A stretch of 64,000 nt of DNA from Flexivirga endophytica (GTDB lineage Bacteria > Actinomycetota > Actinomycetes > Actinomycetales > Dermatophilaceae): assembly GCF_014640635.1 (NCBI RefSeq), contig NZ_BMHI01000001.1, forward strand, positions 558,001 to 622,000, given 5' to 3'. Under the pieces are notes generated by a model. It was not told the DNA's origin and did not search any database. It saw only the letters and a program-made list of their open reading frames with translations. This document shows positions 31,640 through 41,069 of the stretch, piece by piece; the first letter of the stretch is position 1; the number at the start of each line of letters is the position of its first letter. The position numbers and the translations under genes are program-made.

Positions 31640-34423
31640 ATGTTCGATCACATGCTGGCCTTCGACGTCACCGAGCAGGGACGCGCGGCTTCCGAGCCGC
31701 TGCGCGAGGACATCCGCCTGCTCGGCGGGATCCTTGGGGAGGTGATCCGCGACCACGAGGGCGAGGAGGTCCTCGATCTGGTCGAGGAAGCACGAACGCG
31801 GGCCTTCGCGGTGCGGCGTCGGGAGGAGCACCGCGAGGAGTTCGCGGCCATCTTCGACGGACTGCCGACGAAGCAGGCGATGAAGGTGGTGCGGGCGTTC
31901 AGTCTCTTCGCGCTGCTCGCCAACCTGGCGGAGGACCTGCACCGGGAGCGACGCCGGGCGATGCACGTGAACGCCGGCGAGCCACCGCAGGACGGGTCAC
32001 TGGCAGCGACCTTCGCGAAGCTCGACGAGGCACAGCTGGCCGACGGCACCGTGCGCGACGCACTGGGTGGCGCGACGATCGTGCCGGTGATCACGGCGCA
32101 CCCGACCGAGACCCGGCGGCGCACCGTCTTCCAGACGCAGTCGCGCATCAAGGAGGTCATGCGCCGTCGTGAGCAGGGCAACCTGACGCCGGCCGAGCTG
32201 GCAGCGGGGGAGCGGGTGATCCGGCTGCAGATCCTCACCCTGTGGCAGACCGCCCTGGTGCGCCTGCAGCGGGTGGACATCACCGACGAGATCGAGGTCG
32301 GTCTGCGCTGGTTCGACGCTTCTCTCTTCGAGGTCATGCCGCAACTCAACGCGCGCGTGCGCGACGAGCTGGGATCCCGTTACCCGACGGCTAACGTCGC
32401 GAAAGAGCCTGTGCTGCGGGCTGGTTCGTGGATCGGTGGCGACCGGGACGGCAACCCCAACGTCACCGCCGATGTCGTGTCGACTGCAACCGGTCGTGCG
32501 TCCCAGACGGCGATCCAGCACTACCTGCGCGAGTTGGAGACGTTGGAGGACGAGTTCTCCTTCTCCATCCGGATGGCACGCACCACCCCCGAACTGCTCG
32601 AGCTGGCCGCGCTGAACACCTCCGACGAGCGGACCGACGAACCCTTCCGGCAGGTCATCGCCTGGATCCGTGGTCGGCTGTCGGCTACGCACAGCGAGTT
32701 CTTCGGCGACTGGTTCGAGGCGGCTGTGGAGGTCGCAGGAGCCGCGCCATACAAGCAGGCAGCGGAGCTGTCGGCCGACCTGGACGTCATCGACGCGGCG
32801 CTGCGTGACGGGTCCGGCGCGTTGATCGCCGACGACCGGCTGCTCGGACTGCGTGAAGCGGTGCGGACTTTCGGCTTCCACCTCTACGGGCTCGATCTGC
32901 GGCAGGACTCCGGGATCAACGAGGAGACGATCGCCGAGGTCTTCTCGTGGGCAGGGGTGCACCAGGACTACCTGGCGCTGGACGAGGACGCCCGCGTCGA
33001 GCTGCTGACCGCGGAGCTGGGCAATCGGCGGCCGCTGATCGGCGAGGGCGCGGAGTTCGGTGAGCAGACGACGAAGGAGCTGGCGATCACCGCCGCGGCG
33101 GCGCGTGCGGTGCGGACCTTCGGGCCCGAGGCGGTGCCGAACCACGTGATCAGCATGTGCACCTCGGTGTCGGACATGCTGGAGACCGCGGTGCTGTTGA
33201 AGGAGGCAGGCCTGCTCGACCCGGGCGTCACCGGCGAGGGCGCCACCTGCTCGGTGAACATCGTCCCACTCTTCGAAACCATTGAGGATCTTCAGGTTTC
33301 GGCGACCACGTTGCGCGCCGCGCTTGCTGTGCCGGTATACCGGGAGCTGGTGGACTCGAAGGACGGGCTGCAGGAGGTGATGCTCGGCTACAGCGACTCC
33401 AACAAGGACGGCGGCTACATGGCAGCCAACTGGGCGCTCTACCGGGCCGAGCTCGACCTGGTCGAGGCTGCGCGGGAGACCGGCATCCGGCTGCGGCTCT
33501 TCCACGGTCGCGGCGGCACCGTCGGTCGCGGTGGCGGCCCGAGCTACGAGGCGATCCTTGCGCAGCCCCCGGGTGCGGTCCGCGGCTCGCTGCGGCTGAC
33601 CGAGCAGGGCGAGATCATCGCGGCGAAGTATGCCGAGCCGCCTCTGGCGACGCGCAACCTGGAGACGCTGCTGGCGGCGACCCTCGAGGCGTCGCTGCTG
33701 GACGTCGAGGGACTCGGTGACGACACGGCCGACGCGTATGCCGCGCTCGACGAAATCGCAGCGCTGGCAAAGGAATCGTATGCCGACCTGGTGCACCGGA
33801 CCGACGGCTTCGTGGAGTACTTCACGACTTCGACCCCGGTGGCCGAGATCGGCTCGATGAACATCGGCTCCCGGCCGTCGTCGCGTCGGCAGACCAAGGA
33901 GATCAGCGACCTGCGCGCGATCCCGTGGGTGATGTCGTGGTCGCTGTCGCGGGTGATGCTGCCGGGCTGGTACGGCACCGGTAGTGCCTTGGAGCAGTGG
34001 GTCGGCGACAACGAGTCGCGGCTCGAAACGTTGCGTGGCTACTACGAGCGGTGGCCGTTCTTCCAGACGGTGATGTCGAACCTGGCACAGGTGATGGCAA
34101 AGTCGGATCTCGGGATCGCAGAGCGGTATTCGCGGTTGGTCGAAGACGAGGCGCTGCGTGAGCGGGTGTTCTCCAAGATCGTCGACGAGCACCAGCGGAC
34201 GCTGCAGATGTTCGCCCGAGTGACCGGTCACGAGGACCTGCTGTGGGACAACGCCGCGCTGAAACGCTCTGTGTTCAACCGGTTCCCCTACCTCGAGCCG
34301 CTCAACCACCTGCAGATCGAGCTGCTGCGGCGCTACCGCAAGGGCGATGACGACCCCCAGGTCCAGCGCGGCATCCTGCTCACCATGAACGGTCTCGCAA
34401 CGGCGCTGCGCAACTCCGGCTAA
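31640..34423 (+). CDS. ppc: Phosphoenolpyruvate carboxylase
   Basis: Anaplerotic enzyme converting PEP and bicarbonate to oxaloacetate. 927 residues from the ATG at 31640; other in-frame starts are 31628 and 31559. Catalytic motifs: [12 protein letters not shown] (His about 153), [39 protein letters not shown] (about 582-598), [20 protein letters not shown] (about 620-639) with the glycine-rich loop, and the C-terminal [25 protein letters not shown] is the aspartate/malate inhibition-site region. Single gene; repeat-like DNA follows. Confidence 0.97.
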   Translation: MFDHMLAFDVTEQGRAASEPLREDIRLLGGILGEVIRDHEGEEVLDLVEEARTRAFAVRRREEHREEFAAIFDGLPTKQAMKVVRAFSLFALLANLAEDLHRERRRAMHVNAGEPPQDGSLAATFAKLDEAQLADGTVRDALGGATIVPVITAHPTETRRRTVFQTQSRIKEVMRRREQGNLTPAELAAGERVIRLQILTLWQTALVRLQRVDITDEIEVGLRWFDASLFEVMPQLNARVRDELGSRYPTANVAKEPVLRAGSWIGGDRDGNPNVTADVVSTATGRASQTAIQHYLRELETLEDEFSFSIRMARTTPELLELAALNTSDERTDEPFRQVIAWIRGRLSATHSEFFGDWFEAAVEVAGAAPYKQAAELSADLDVIDAALRDGSGALIADDRLLGLREAVRTFGFHLYGLDLRQDSGINEETIAEVFSWAGVHQDYLALDEDARVELLTAELGNRRPLIGEGAEFGEQTTKELAITAAAARAVRTFGPEAVPNHVISMCTSVSDMLETAVLLKEAGLLDPGVTGEGATCSVNIVPLFETIEDLQVSATTLRAALAVPVYRELVDSKDGLQEVMLGYSDSNKDGGYMAANWALYRAELDLVEAARETGIRLRLFHGRGGTVGRGGGPSYEAILAQPPGAVRGSLRLTEQGEIIAAKYAEPPLATRNLETLLAATLEASLLDVEGLGDDTADAYAALDEIAALAKESYADLVHRTDGFVEYFTTSTPVAEIGSMNIGSRPSSRRQTKEISDLRAIPWVMSWSLSRVMLPGWYGTGSALEQWVGDNESRLETLRGYYERWPFFQTVMSNLAQVMAKSDLGIAERYSRLVEDEALRERVFSKIVDEHQRTLQMFARVTGHEDLLWDNAALKRSVFNRFPYLEPLNHLQIELLRRYRKGDDDPQVQRGILLTMNGLATALRNSG

Positions 34424-34612
34424 GTGGACTCGCTGGTCGATCGCCGCTGGGGGAGCGAAGCGGGGGATCGGTGTGCGAGACCTGTGAGGTTCGAGCGTCT
34501 CGAGGTCCCGCGCCAAGTCTGCGGGTTGAGTCGTGAAGAGTCACAGCTCGCGGGCGATGCAGACACTGAGAGGCGGGATGGACCACCGATCGTCGATACC
34601 GTGACCTTCGAC
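34424..34612. other. 189-bp gap between convergent ppc and hydrolase genes
   Basis: No gene. It contains GGAGCGAAGCGGGGGA (34452-34467), a 16-nt exact match to 19381-19396 inside the dispersed repeat behind dnaE, so a decayed copy of that repeat family lies here. It probably also contains the terminators of both genes. Confidence 0.5.
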
Positions 34613-35410
34613 CTACAAGGACTGTAGAAGGCGCCGCACGTGCGCAGCGACCTGGTCGGGGCACTGCTCCATCGCCGGGATCATGGCGCCCTCCAGCGTC
34701 GCAGTCGCGACGTGCTCGGCGCCGGTCAGTCCCTCGAGGATGTGGGGGAGTGCCGGAGTGGCGAACGGGTCGCCGGTCGCGGTGAGCACCAGCACGGGAC
34801 ACCGGACGAGACCGATCCGCTCGTCCATGAGGTAGCGGTCGCATGCGCGATGTCCTTCGGCGGGATCGAGGCCCGGGACGAGTGCGTCCCTGATGAAGCG
34901 GTCCAGTAGGTCAGGGCGCTCCGAAGGGTAGTAGGGCCGCCGCAGTGACCACAGCTCGGTCAGGTGTGATCCGTCGTCCTGGCGCGTGGCGTCGTCGACA
35001 CCGATACCACCCTCGCGCGCCCGGCGCTCCGGTCCGACCCAGGGCATCGAGGACAGGATGATCGCGTCCACTCGCTGCGGTGCCGCTGCTGCCACCTCGA
35101 GGGCCACCGCAGCACCGGTGTGGTGGCCGAGCAGCACCGCCGAGTCGATCCCGAGCGCCTGGAGCAGCGCAGTGACGCTGTTGGCCATCGCCTCGATCGT
35201 CGGTGGCGCGGGCAACGGCGCGCTCATCCCGAAGCCCAGCAGGTCCATCGCCACGGTGTGGCAGTCACCGGACAGCTCGCGTTGCACCTCGGCGAACTCG
35301 TCCAGCGATCGGGGCGCTTGATGCAGCATCAGCACGGTGCGACCATCACCGTCCTCGGCATAGTGCAGTTGTCCGAGCGGGGTGTCGGCATACGCGCGGC
35401 GCAGTGTCAT
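34613..35410 (-). CDS. Alpha/beta-hydrolase-fold protein lacking the canonical triad
   Basis: 265 residues with the alpha/beta hydrolase layout: VLMLHQAPRSLDEF (oxyanion strand), DLLGFGMSAPLP, nucleophile elbow VLLGHHTGAAVALEVA, acid strand VLVLTATGDPFATP and a C-terminal helix. The elbow reads G-H-H97-T-G where the family has G-x-Ser-x-G. The residue at the catalytic His position is Met243 (LEGAMIPAMEQ, family GGHxP). Asp214 is kept. It is therefore probably not a classical Ser hydrolase; it may be cofactor-free with different chemistry, or a binding protein. It is coupled to the LLM oxidoreductase (stop-start overlap ATGA at 35407-35410). The start at 35410 excludes a 74-residue unrelated extension. 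Confidence 0.82.
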   Translation of the reverse strand: MTLRRAYADTPLGQLHYAEDGDGRTVLMLHQAPRSLDEFAEVQRELSGDCHTVAMDLLGFGMSAPLPAPPTIEAMANSVTALLQALGIDSAVLLGHHTGAAVALEVAAAAPQRVDAIILSSMPWVGPERRAREGGIGVDDATRQDDGSHLTELWSLRRPYYPSERPDLLDRFIRDALVPGLDPAEGHRACDRYLMDERIGLVRCPVLVLTATGDPFATPALPHILEGLTGAEHVATATLEGAMIPAMEQCPDQVAAHVRRLLQSL

Positions 35411-36471
35411 TCGGTGTCCTTCCGGCGAGCGGGTTCCCTGATCCGAGGTATGACGTGGGTGCCGACCGAATGTACGAGTTCCGTTGGCAGGTACCAGGAT
35501 CCGACATGTTGCAGAAACACGGAAGTGACGCCGAGCGAAGACAGGGCGTTGATCCGTCCAGCGATCTCGTCCGGGGTTCCGAAGAGGCAGAAGGCTTGCG
35601 CGAAGGCGGCCGCATCTGCATCGCTGATCCATTGCGAGCAGACCTCGACGGCGTGCTCCCAGTCCTCCGCGTGCACGAGGTCGGGTACGACATCGGGGAC
35701 GACGGCAGGCACGGCGACCTCGATTCCTGCATCCGCCAACGCGTTCGTGCCGCCGCGCTGTGCGATGGATGCCAGGATCGGCTTGATGATCCGTGCGTCC
35801 CGCTCGACGTCGTCGGTGACGAGCGCATGCGCGGACACCGTGATCTCGGGGTCGGTCGGCGCTCGACCGGCTGCGACCGCTCCGGCCCGGACCTGCTCGA
35901 CGGCGGCTCGTAACGGGCCATCGGCAACGCCCGACAACAGGATGGCGCCGTCGCCGATCTCACCGGCAAGACTCAGGTTTCGTGGACCGGTAGCCGCGAT
36001 GTGCACCGGCACCCCATCCGGACGGGGGTCGCGCAGCCGCGCGCTGGCTTCGCCATACGCGACCTCTTCGCCGATGACGAGTCGCCGGATCTGATCGACA
36101 CCGGCACGCAGCTGCGCTCGCGTGCTGGCGGCGAGTCCGATCGACTCGACTGAACTGTGGCCGACCCCCAGGCCGAGGACGACCCGCCCTGGCGCAGCTT
36201 CGTCGAGCGTCCGCACCAGGCCGGAGATCACGCTCGGGTGGCGAGTCGCGACGTTGGAGACCGCGGTCGCCAGCGTCAGCCGCTCGGTGGCGGCCGATGC
36301 GACTTGGAGCGCGAGATAACAGTCTCGCCACAACGTCTGTGAGTCCGGCACATAGAGCGCGTCAAACCCGGCGCGCTCGACCACGCCTGCGAATGCGGCG
36401 ATCTCGGCCAGCGGCCGGCACGGAGGAACGCGCACACCCACCTTGATCGCACCGTATGCCGAGCCGGGCAC
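35407..36471 (-). CDS. LLM-class (luciferase-like) flavin-dependent oxidoreductase
   Basis: 354 residues, TIM-barrel of the bacterial luciferase family. Seen: IKVGVRVPPCRPLAEIAAFAG, ERAGFDALYVPDSQ, LTLATAVSNVATRHPSV, RVVLGLGVGHSS, PVHIAATGPRNLSLAGEIGDG. Such enzymes use F420 or reduced FMN; the GHSS and AATGP stretches match the phosphate and isoalloxazine regions, but the cofactor cannot be fixed from sequence. It overlaps the triad-less hydrolase, and is divergent from the ThDP enzyme with a 125-bp gap holding a 10-bp inverted repeat. Likely an oxygenase or dehydrogenase step in the catabolic island. Confidence 0.88.
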   Translation of the reverse strand: MPGSAYGAIKVGVRVPPCRPLAEIAAFAGVVERAGFDALYVPDSQTLWRDCYLALQVASAATERLTLATAVSNVATRHPSVISGLVRTLDEAAPGRVVLGLGVGHSSVESIGLAASTRAQLRAGVDQIRRLVIGEEVAYGEASARLRDPRPDGVPVHIAATGPRNLSLAGEIGDGAILLSGVADGPLRAAVEQVRAGAVAAGRAPTDPEITVSAHALVTDDVERDARIIKPILASIAQRGGTNALADAGIEVAVPAVVPDVVPDLVHAEDWEHAVEVCSQWISDADAAAFAQAFCLFGTPDEIAGRINALSSLGVTSVFLQHVGSWYLPTELVHSVGTHVIPRIREPARRKDTE

Positions 36472-36484
36472 AGAAACCTCCGAG

Positions 36485-36569
36485 GAGTTGCCGAACCGCC
36501 ACCGTAGGCGGGGCAGGATCGGCGAGCGGGCACAGCCGGACCGCTGAGCGGAACGAATGTCGGCAACTC
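36485..36569. promoter_or_regulatory. Divergent control region with separated 10-bp inverted repeats
   Basis: GAGTTGCCGA (36485-36494) and TCGGCAACTC (36560-36569) are exact complements, 65 bp apart, one next to each divergent start (36471 and 36597). Possible half-sites bound by a looping or dimeric regulator such as the IclR protein of the island. Confidence 0.4.
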
Positions 36570-36596
36570 GCTCGCAAAGGCTCCTACCGTCGCGTG

Positions 36597-38228
36597 ATGG
36601 AGACCATCACAGTGCACGAGGCCATCGCTCGCAGCTTGCTCGCTGCGGGCCAGGAGACCATCTTCGGTCTGCTCGGCGACGGGAACATGCAGTACTGCGC
36701 CAACTATATGGATCTGGGCGGGCAGTTCATCGGTGCGGTGCACGAGGGAAATGCCGTGTCGATGGCCGACGGTCACGCACGGGAGACGGACCGGGTCACG
36801 GCCGTCAGCGTCACGCACGGCCCGGCCGTCACCAACACGCTGACGGCACTCACCGAGGCGGTCCGCGCCGGGTCGCCGGTGCTGCTGCTGAGCGGCGACA
36901 CCCCGGAGCGTCGTGACTTCGTCCAGCACCTCGACCTGCGGGCGGCGGCTTCGCTCGCCGGAGCCTCGTATCGGCGGGTGTTGCGACCGGAGCATGTTGT
37001 TGACGACATCACCAAGGCACTGAGCAGTGTCGAGACGACCAGGGTTCCGATGCTCCTCGACATCCCACATGCCCTCCTCAACGACGAAATTGACTACGAA
37101 CCATCACGATTCACCTCGGCATCGACGAGTTCGTGGACAAGACCGACGGAGGAGTCGCTGGACACTGCGGTCGGGATTCTCGCGTCCGCGCAGAGACCGG
37201 TCGTGCTGGCTGGAGCCGGCGCGGTGCGTTCCGAGGCACGTGAGGAACTCGTCGCGCTCGCCGAGCAGTTGGGTGCACCACTTGCGACAACGCTGCTGGC
37301 GAAGGACTACTTCAGTGGTGTACCGGGACACGTGGGTGTCTGCGGGACGGTCTCCCACGACATCGGGATCGAAGCGATCTCGTCCGCCGACTGCCTGGTC
37401 GTCTTCGGGGCAAGTCTGAATCAGTACACCGCCGCGCACGGTGACCTCCTGCGCGGCAAGGCGATCGTGCAGTGCGACACCGATCCTGCTGCTCCGGGAA
37501 GGCATTTCCCGGTCGATGCCGGGCTCGTCGGTGATGCCGCGGCGACTGCCCGCGCCATACGCCGCATGCTCGATGAGGCCGAGATCACGCCGCGGGGCTA
37601 CAACTCCGAATCGCTGCGACGCCGGCTGTCCGAGCGCGACCCGCGTCGTGAGTTCTCCGACGCCGGTTCCGAGGACCTCCTGGACATGCGCACTGCCATG
37701 ATCGAGCTGGACGAGGCACTACCGGCTCATCGCACCGTCGTCACCGACACCGGTCGCTTCATGGGCGCGCCGTGGAAGTATCTCCACGTCGGTGGGGGAG
37801 GACGGTTCCATCACACCGTCAACTTCGGCTCGATCGGTCTCGGCCTGGCCACCGCGCTCGGTGCCGCGGTCGCGAATCGCGCCGGCCTCACCGTCGCTGT
37901 CGCAGGAGACGGGGGCGTGGCGATGTCCTACATGGAGCTGGCAACCGCCGCCAGGGAGAAGCTGCCCCTGGTCGTGGTGATTCTCGACGACGGCTGTTAT
38001 GGCGCGGAATACACCAAACTCGCTGAAGCAGGGCTGAATCCGCAGTATTCGCTGCTGGATTCACCTGACCTGTGCGACGTCGCCCGCAGTCTCGGATGCG
38101 AGGCGATCCGGGCGACCGACACGGCCGACCTGCACAAGGCCGCGGCACTCGTGGAGGAAGGTCATCTGCCCCTGGTGATCGATGTCCGGGCCGATCCCGG
38201 TGTCGACCCCGGCGTGCTGAACGGATGA
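36597..38228 (+). CDS. Thiamine-diphosphate-dependent enzyme (acetolactate synthase/decarboxylase type)
   Basis: 543 residues with the three ThDP-enzyme domains: N-terminal PYR domain with the activating Glu50 in GAVHEGNAVSMADGHA, a central domain (ILASAQRPVVLAGAGAV), and C-terminal PP domain with VAGDGGVAMSYMELATAARE and ILDDGCYGAEY (metal/ThDP motif; the usual NN is DD here). It is closest to the acetolactate synthase/benzoylformate decarboxylase superfamily. The reaction is unknown; decarboxylation or carboligation of a 2-oxo acid from the aromatic pathway is plausible. The ATG at 36597 is preferred over the long upstream frame. The ABC importer genes follow. Confidence 0.88.
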   Translation: METITVHEAIARSLLAAGQETIFGLLGDGNMQYCANYMDLGGQFIGAVHEGNAVSMADGHARETDRVTAVSVTHGPAVTNTLTALTEAVRAGSPVLLLSGDTPERRDFVQHLDLRAAASLAGASYRRVLRPEHVVDDITKALSSVETTRVPMLLDIPHALLNDEIDYEPSRFTSASTSSWTRPTEESLDTAVGILASAQRPVVLAGAGAVRSEAREELVALAEQLGAPLATTLLAKDYFSGVPGHVGVCGTVSHDIGIEAISSADCLVVFGASLNQYTAAHGDLLRGKAIVQCDTDPAAPGRHFPVDAGLVGDAAATARAIRRMLDEAEITPRGYNSESLRRRLSERDPRREFSDAGSEDLLDMRTAMIELDEALPAHRTVVTDTGRFMGAPWKYLHVGGGGRFHHTVNFGSIGLGLATALGAAVANRAGLTVAVAGDGGVAMSYMELATAAREKLPLVVVILDDGCYGAEYTKLAEAGLNPQYSLLDSPDLCDVARSLGCEAIRATDTADLHKAAALVEEGHLPLVIDVRADPGVDPGVLNG

Positions 38229-38340
38229 TCTTCCGGTGGTTCGCTCAGCGGACCTGGAAGGTATGCCCGACCTGACAACGTGACTAGCGTCACCACGCAC
38301 AAGGACGCAGCAGCAGCGCTCCCCCACGAAAGAGGTAGGC

Positions 38341-39327
38341 ATGCGAAACGCGAGAACGCGGCGTTGGGCCGGCATCGGAATCGTCCTCACGGCGGCGCTG
38401 GGACTGACCGCCTGCGGAGGCTCGGGGGCCGGAAAGAGCGGCGCCACAGGGGCGAGCGGCGATCCCATCCGCATCGGCATCGGGATCGACGCGGCATACG
38501 CACCGTTCTTCCTGGCCGACAAGGAAGGGATGTTCAAGGACGCCGGCCTCAAGGTCAACCTGGTGCAGTTCGGCCGCGGTGGCGATGCGGTCCAGGCGAT
38601 CGCCGGGAGCCAGGTCGACATGGCCGGCAACTCGGACACCACCACCCTCACCCTGCTGAAGCAGAACCCGAAGTTGCGGGCGCTGTTCATCTACGAGCAG
38701 TCCGGCAAATACCTGAAGGTCGTCGCGAAGCCGGGGATCACCAAGGCGAGTCAGATCAAGAAGATGGGCGTCGTCCAGGGTCTGAGTGACTACATGGCCC
38801 AGAAGTACTTCGAGGCCAACAAGATTCCGCTCGACTCGGTCAAATTCGTCGAAGCCGACCCGTCGTCGCTCCCGGCACTCACCAAGAAAGGGACCGTCGA
38901 CGCCTACCTGCTCTGGGAGCCGTGGCCCTCCAACGGTGTCAAGTTGGGGCTGAAGGAGCTCACCGACACCGGGTCCTACGGCTACTCCTACGTGCACTGG
39001 GCGGTCGCCGACTCCACGTGGCTCAAGGGTCACGAGAAGGAGGCCGCGAAGGTCGCCGAGGTGCTCACCAAGGCCGCCAAGATCACGGCGAAGGATCCGG
39101 ATCGTGCGGCCGCGGCCGTGGAGTCCGAGGCCAAGATCAAGAAGGCGGACGCGAAGCAGGCGATCGAGCTCGTCGACTGGGACGTGCGCGACTTCACCGC
39201 CAAGGACACCAAGTCCTACGACGAGCAGATGAAGTACTTCGTCGACAAGGGCACCTTGAAGAAGGCACTGGACATCAAGCCGAACATCCTCACCGGCTGG
39301 TACGACGAACACGTCGCGAAGCCGTGA
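38341..39327 (+). CDS. NMT1/SsuA-type ABC substrate-binding lipoprotein 1
   Basis: 328 residues. Lipoprotein signal with lipobox LTAC (Cys25), then a two-lobe NMT1/SsuA-like fold: IRIGIGIDAAYAPFFLADKE, GMFKDAGLKVNLVQFGRGGD, GSQVDMAGNSDTTTL, YLLWEPWPSNGVKL. Relatives bind sulfonates, taurine, nitrate, pyrimidines or aromatic acids. SD AAGAGGT lies before the ATG. First of a four-gene importer (binding protein, ATPase, permease, second binding protein). Confidence 0.9.
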   Translation: MRNARTRRWAGIGIVLTAALGLTACGGSGAGKSGATGASGDPIRIGIGIDAAYAPFFLADKEGMFKDAGLKVNLVQFGRGGDAVQAIAGSQVDMAGNSDTTTLTLLKQNPKLRALFIYEQSGKYLKVVAKPGITKASQIKKMGVVQGLSDYMAQKYFEANKIPLDSVKFVEADPSSLPALTKKGTVDAYLLWEPWPSNGVKLGLKELTDTGSYGYSYVHWAVADSTWLKGHEKEAAKVAEVLTKAAKITAKDPDRAAAAVESEAKIKKADAKQAIELVDWDVRDFTAKDTKSYDEQMKYFVDKGTLKKALDIKPNILTGWYDEHVAKP

Positions 39328-39344
39328 ACGGGCGAAGGAATTGA

Positions 39345-40208
39345 GTGAGTGAACACATGCCTTTAACGACAGCGAAATCCACGGGCACCACCACCTCGAC
39401 GGCGCCAGCCGCCGGGGTGCGTGGTGCGGCCCTGGACCTGGACGCCGTGACGATCAAGTTCGGCGACTTCACCGCCGTCGACAGTGTCGACGTCTCCGTC
39501 CGAGCCGGCGAGTTCATCTGCCTGCTCGGTCCCAGCGGGTGCGGAAAGTCGACGCTGATCTCGGCGATCGCCGGGTTCGAGAAGCCCGCGAACGGTCGGA
39601 TCCACCTCGAAGGACAAGAGATTCGCGGAGCGAGCCTCGACGTCGGGATGGTGTTCCAGAGCAGCGAGGCGCTGTTCGACTGGCTGACGATCCGGCAGAA
39701 CATCGAGTACGGCCCCAAGATGCGCGGCGTCGCCAAGAAGGAGCGGCAGGCACTCGCCGACGAGTTCTTGTCGCTGGTCGGGCTGGCCCACTGCGCGGAC
39801 CAGTTGCCGCGGCAGCTCTCCGGCGGCATGCGGCAACGTGCCCAGATCGCGAGGGTTCTCGCGAACGAGCCGCGGGTCGTGTTGATGGACGAGCCGTTCG
39901 GGGCATTGGATGCGCAGACCCGCCAGGTGATGCAGCAGGAGCTCGACCGCATCTGGCGCACGAGTGGCTGCACCGTCATCTTCGTGACACACGACATCGA
40001 CGAGGCGATCGTTCTCGCCGACCGCATCCTGGTGATGACGGCGGGGCCGGAGGCCACGATCAAGTCGAGTTACGACGTCGACATCCCTCGCCCGCGGGAC
40101 GAAGCCGGCGACGAGGCGATCGCACTGCACCGGAAGCTGCGGGAGGACATCGGCGCCGAGGTGCGTAAGGCATTGCAGGGCCAGGGGCTCACCCAGGAGG
40201 GTTCATGA
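39345..40208 (+). CDS. ABC transporter ATPase (SsuB/TauB type)
   Basis: 287 residues. Walker A GPSGCGKST (62-70), signature LSGGMRQRAQIAR (158-170), Walker B RVVLMDEPFGALD (177-189) and the switch His in FVTHDIDEAI. There is an N-terminal Thr/Ala-rich extension of about 25 residues. The GTG at 39345 (SD GAAGGA) is chosen; the ATG 12 nt later would also work. Its 3' end overlaps the permease gene by 4 bp. It drives uptake through the adjacent permease. Confidence 0.93.
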   Translation: MSEHMPLTTAKSTGTTTSTAPAAGVRGAALDLDAVTIKFGDFTAVDSVDVSVRAGEFICLLGPSGCGKSTLISAIAGFEKPANGRIHLEGQEIRGASLDVGMVFQSSEALFDWLTIRQNIEYGPKMRGVAKKERQALADEFLSLVGLAHCADQLPRQLSGGMRQRAQIARVLANEPRVVLMDEPFGALDAQTRQVMQQELDRIWRTSGCTVIFVTHDIDEAIVLADRILVMTAGPEATIKSSYDVDIPRPRDEAGDEAIALHRKLREDIGAEVRKALQGQGLTQEGS

Positions 40209-41038
40209 CACTGGCGGAAACCAAACCGGCGCCCGCTCGACCGGCTTCGGACAAGTCACGTCGGCGCGGGCAGAAGCCGAACATGACCGGTTCGCTGCGG
40301 CGTGGCGGCCTCTTCATCGTCTCGATCGTCCTCGGACTCGTAGTGTGGCAGCTGGTGGCGTCGCACTTCGGCCCGGCGCTGGTCGCGTCGCCGTCCGAGA
40401 CCTGGCAGGGCGCGGCCGACCTCTGGGCGGACGGCACATTGTGGCAGTCGATCTGGGCCTCGAGCCGGCGAATCTTCATCGGCTGGGCGCTCGGTGTCGT
40501 GGTCGGTGCACCGCTCGGTCTGCTGATGGGCCGGATCACCATCGTCCGGGAGATTCTCGACCCCTACATCGAGTTCTTCCGGTTCATCCCACCGATCGCC
40601 TTCGTCACGTTGGCGATCATCTGGTTCGGGATCGGCGAGTCCTCCAAGATCGTGCTGATCTTCTACACCTCCGTCTTCGTGGTCATCATCAACACGATCT
40701 CTGGGGCGGTGTCGACCGACGAGACGAAGCTGCGCGCTGCGGCCAGCCTCGGGGCCAGCAAGAGCCAGATCCTGCGAACCATCGTGTTGCCGTCGGCGAT
40801 TCCGCACATCGTCACCGGCGCGCGCCTGGCCATGGGCAACAGCTTCCTGACGATCGTGTCGGCAGAGATCGTGGCCGCGCAGGAAGGTCTGGGTGCGTTG
40901 ATCTGGACCTCTCGCAACTACGGCCACATCGACTGGGTGTTCGTCGGCATCATCGTCCTCGGCGCTCTCGGTTTCCTCTTCGACCGCGTGTTGCGGGTGT
41001 GTGTCCGGCCATTGCGCAGGTATGGCGTCAAGGTCTGA
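40205..41038 (+). CDS. ABC transporter permease (SsuC/TauC type)
   Basis: 277 residues with about six membrane helices after a basic N-terminus: GGLFIVSIVLGLVVWQLV, then the EAA-like loop LRAAASLGASKSQILRTIVL (about 178-197). The EGLGALIWTSRNYGHIDWVF segment is a hallmark of the nitrate/sulfonate permease family. Starts on ATGA overlapping the ATPase stop. Only one permease, so it works as a homodimer. Confidence 0.92.
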   Translation: MTLAETKPAPARPASDKSRRRGQKPNMTGSLRRGGLFIVSIVLGLVVWQLVASHFGPALVASPSETWQGAADLWADGTLWQSIWASSRRIFIGWALGVVVGAPLGLLMGRITIVREILDPYIEFFRFIPPIAFVTLAIIWFGIGESSKIVLIFYTSVFVVIINTISGAVSTDETKLRAAASLGASKSQILRTIVLPSAIPHIVTGARLAMGNSFLTIVSAEIVAAQEGLGALIWTSRNYGHIDWVFVGIIVLGALGFLFDRVLRVCVRPLRRYGVKV

Positions 41039-41045
41039 AAGCCCT

Positions 41046-41069
41046 TCAAGGAGAACGTCAAGGAGAACG
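41046..41069 (+). promoter_or_regulatory. Tandemly duplicated Shine-Dalgarno before binding protein 2
   Basis: TCAAGGAGAACG occurs twice head to tail (41046-41057, 41058-41069) directly before the ATG at 41070. The second copy's AAGGAG has near-ideal spacing; the first may be a standby site. Confidence 0.7.

Noticed and set aside
31997-34516. 839-codon minus-strand frame
   Set aside because: Antisense shadow of PEP carboxylase, whose catalytic motifs are all on the plus strand.
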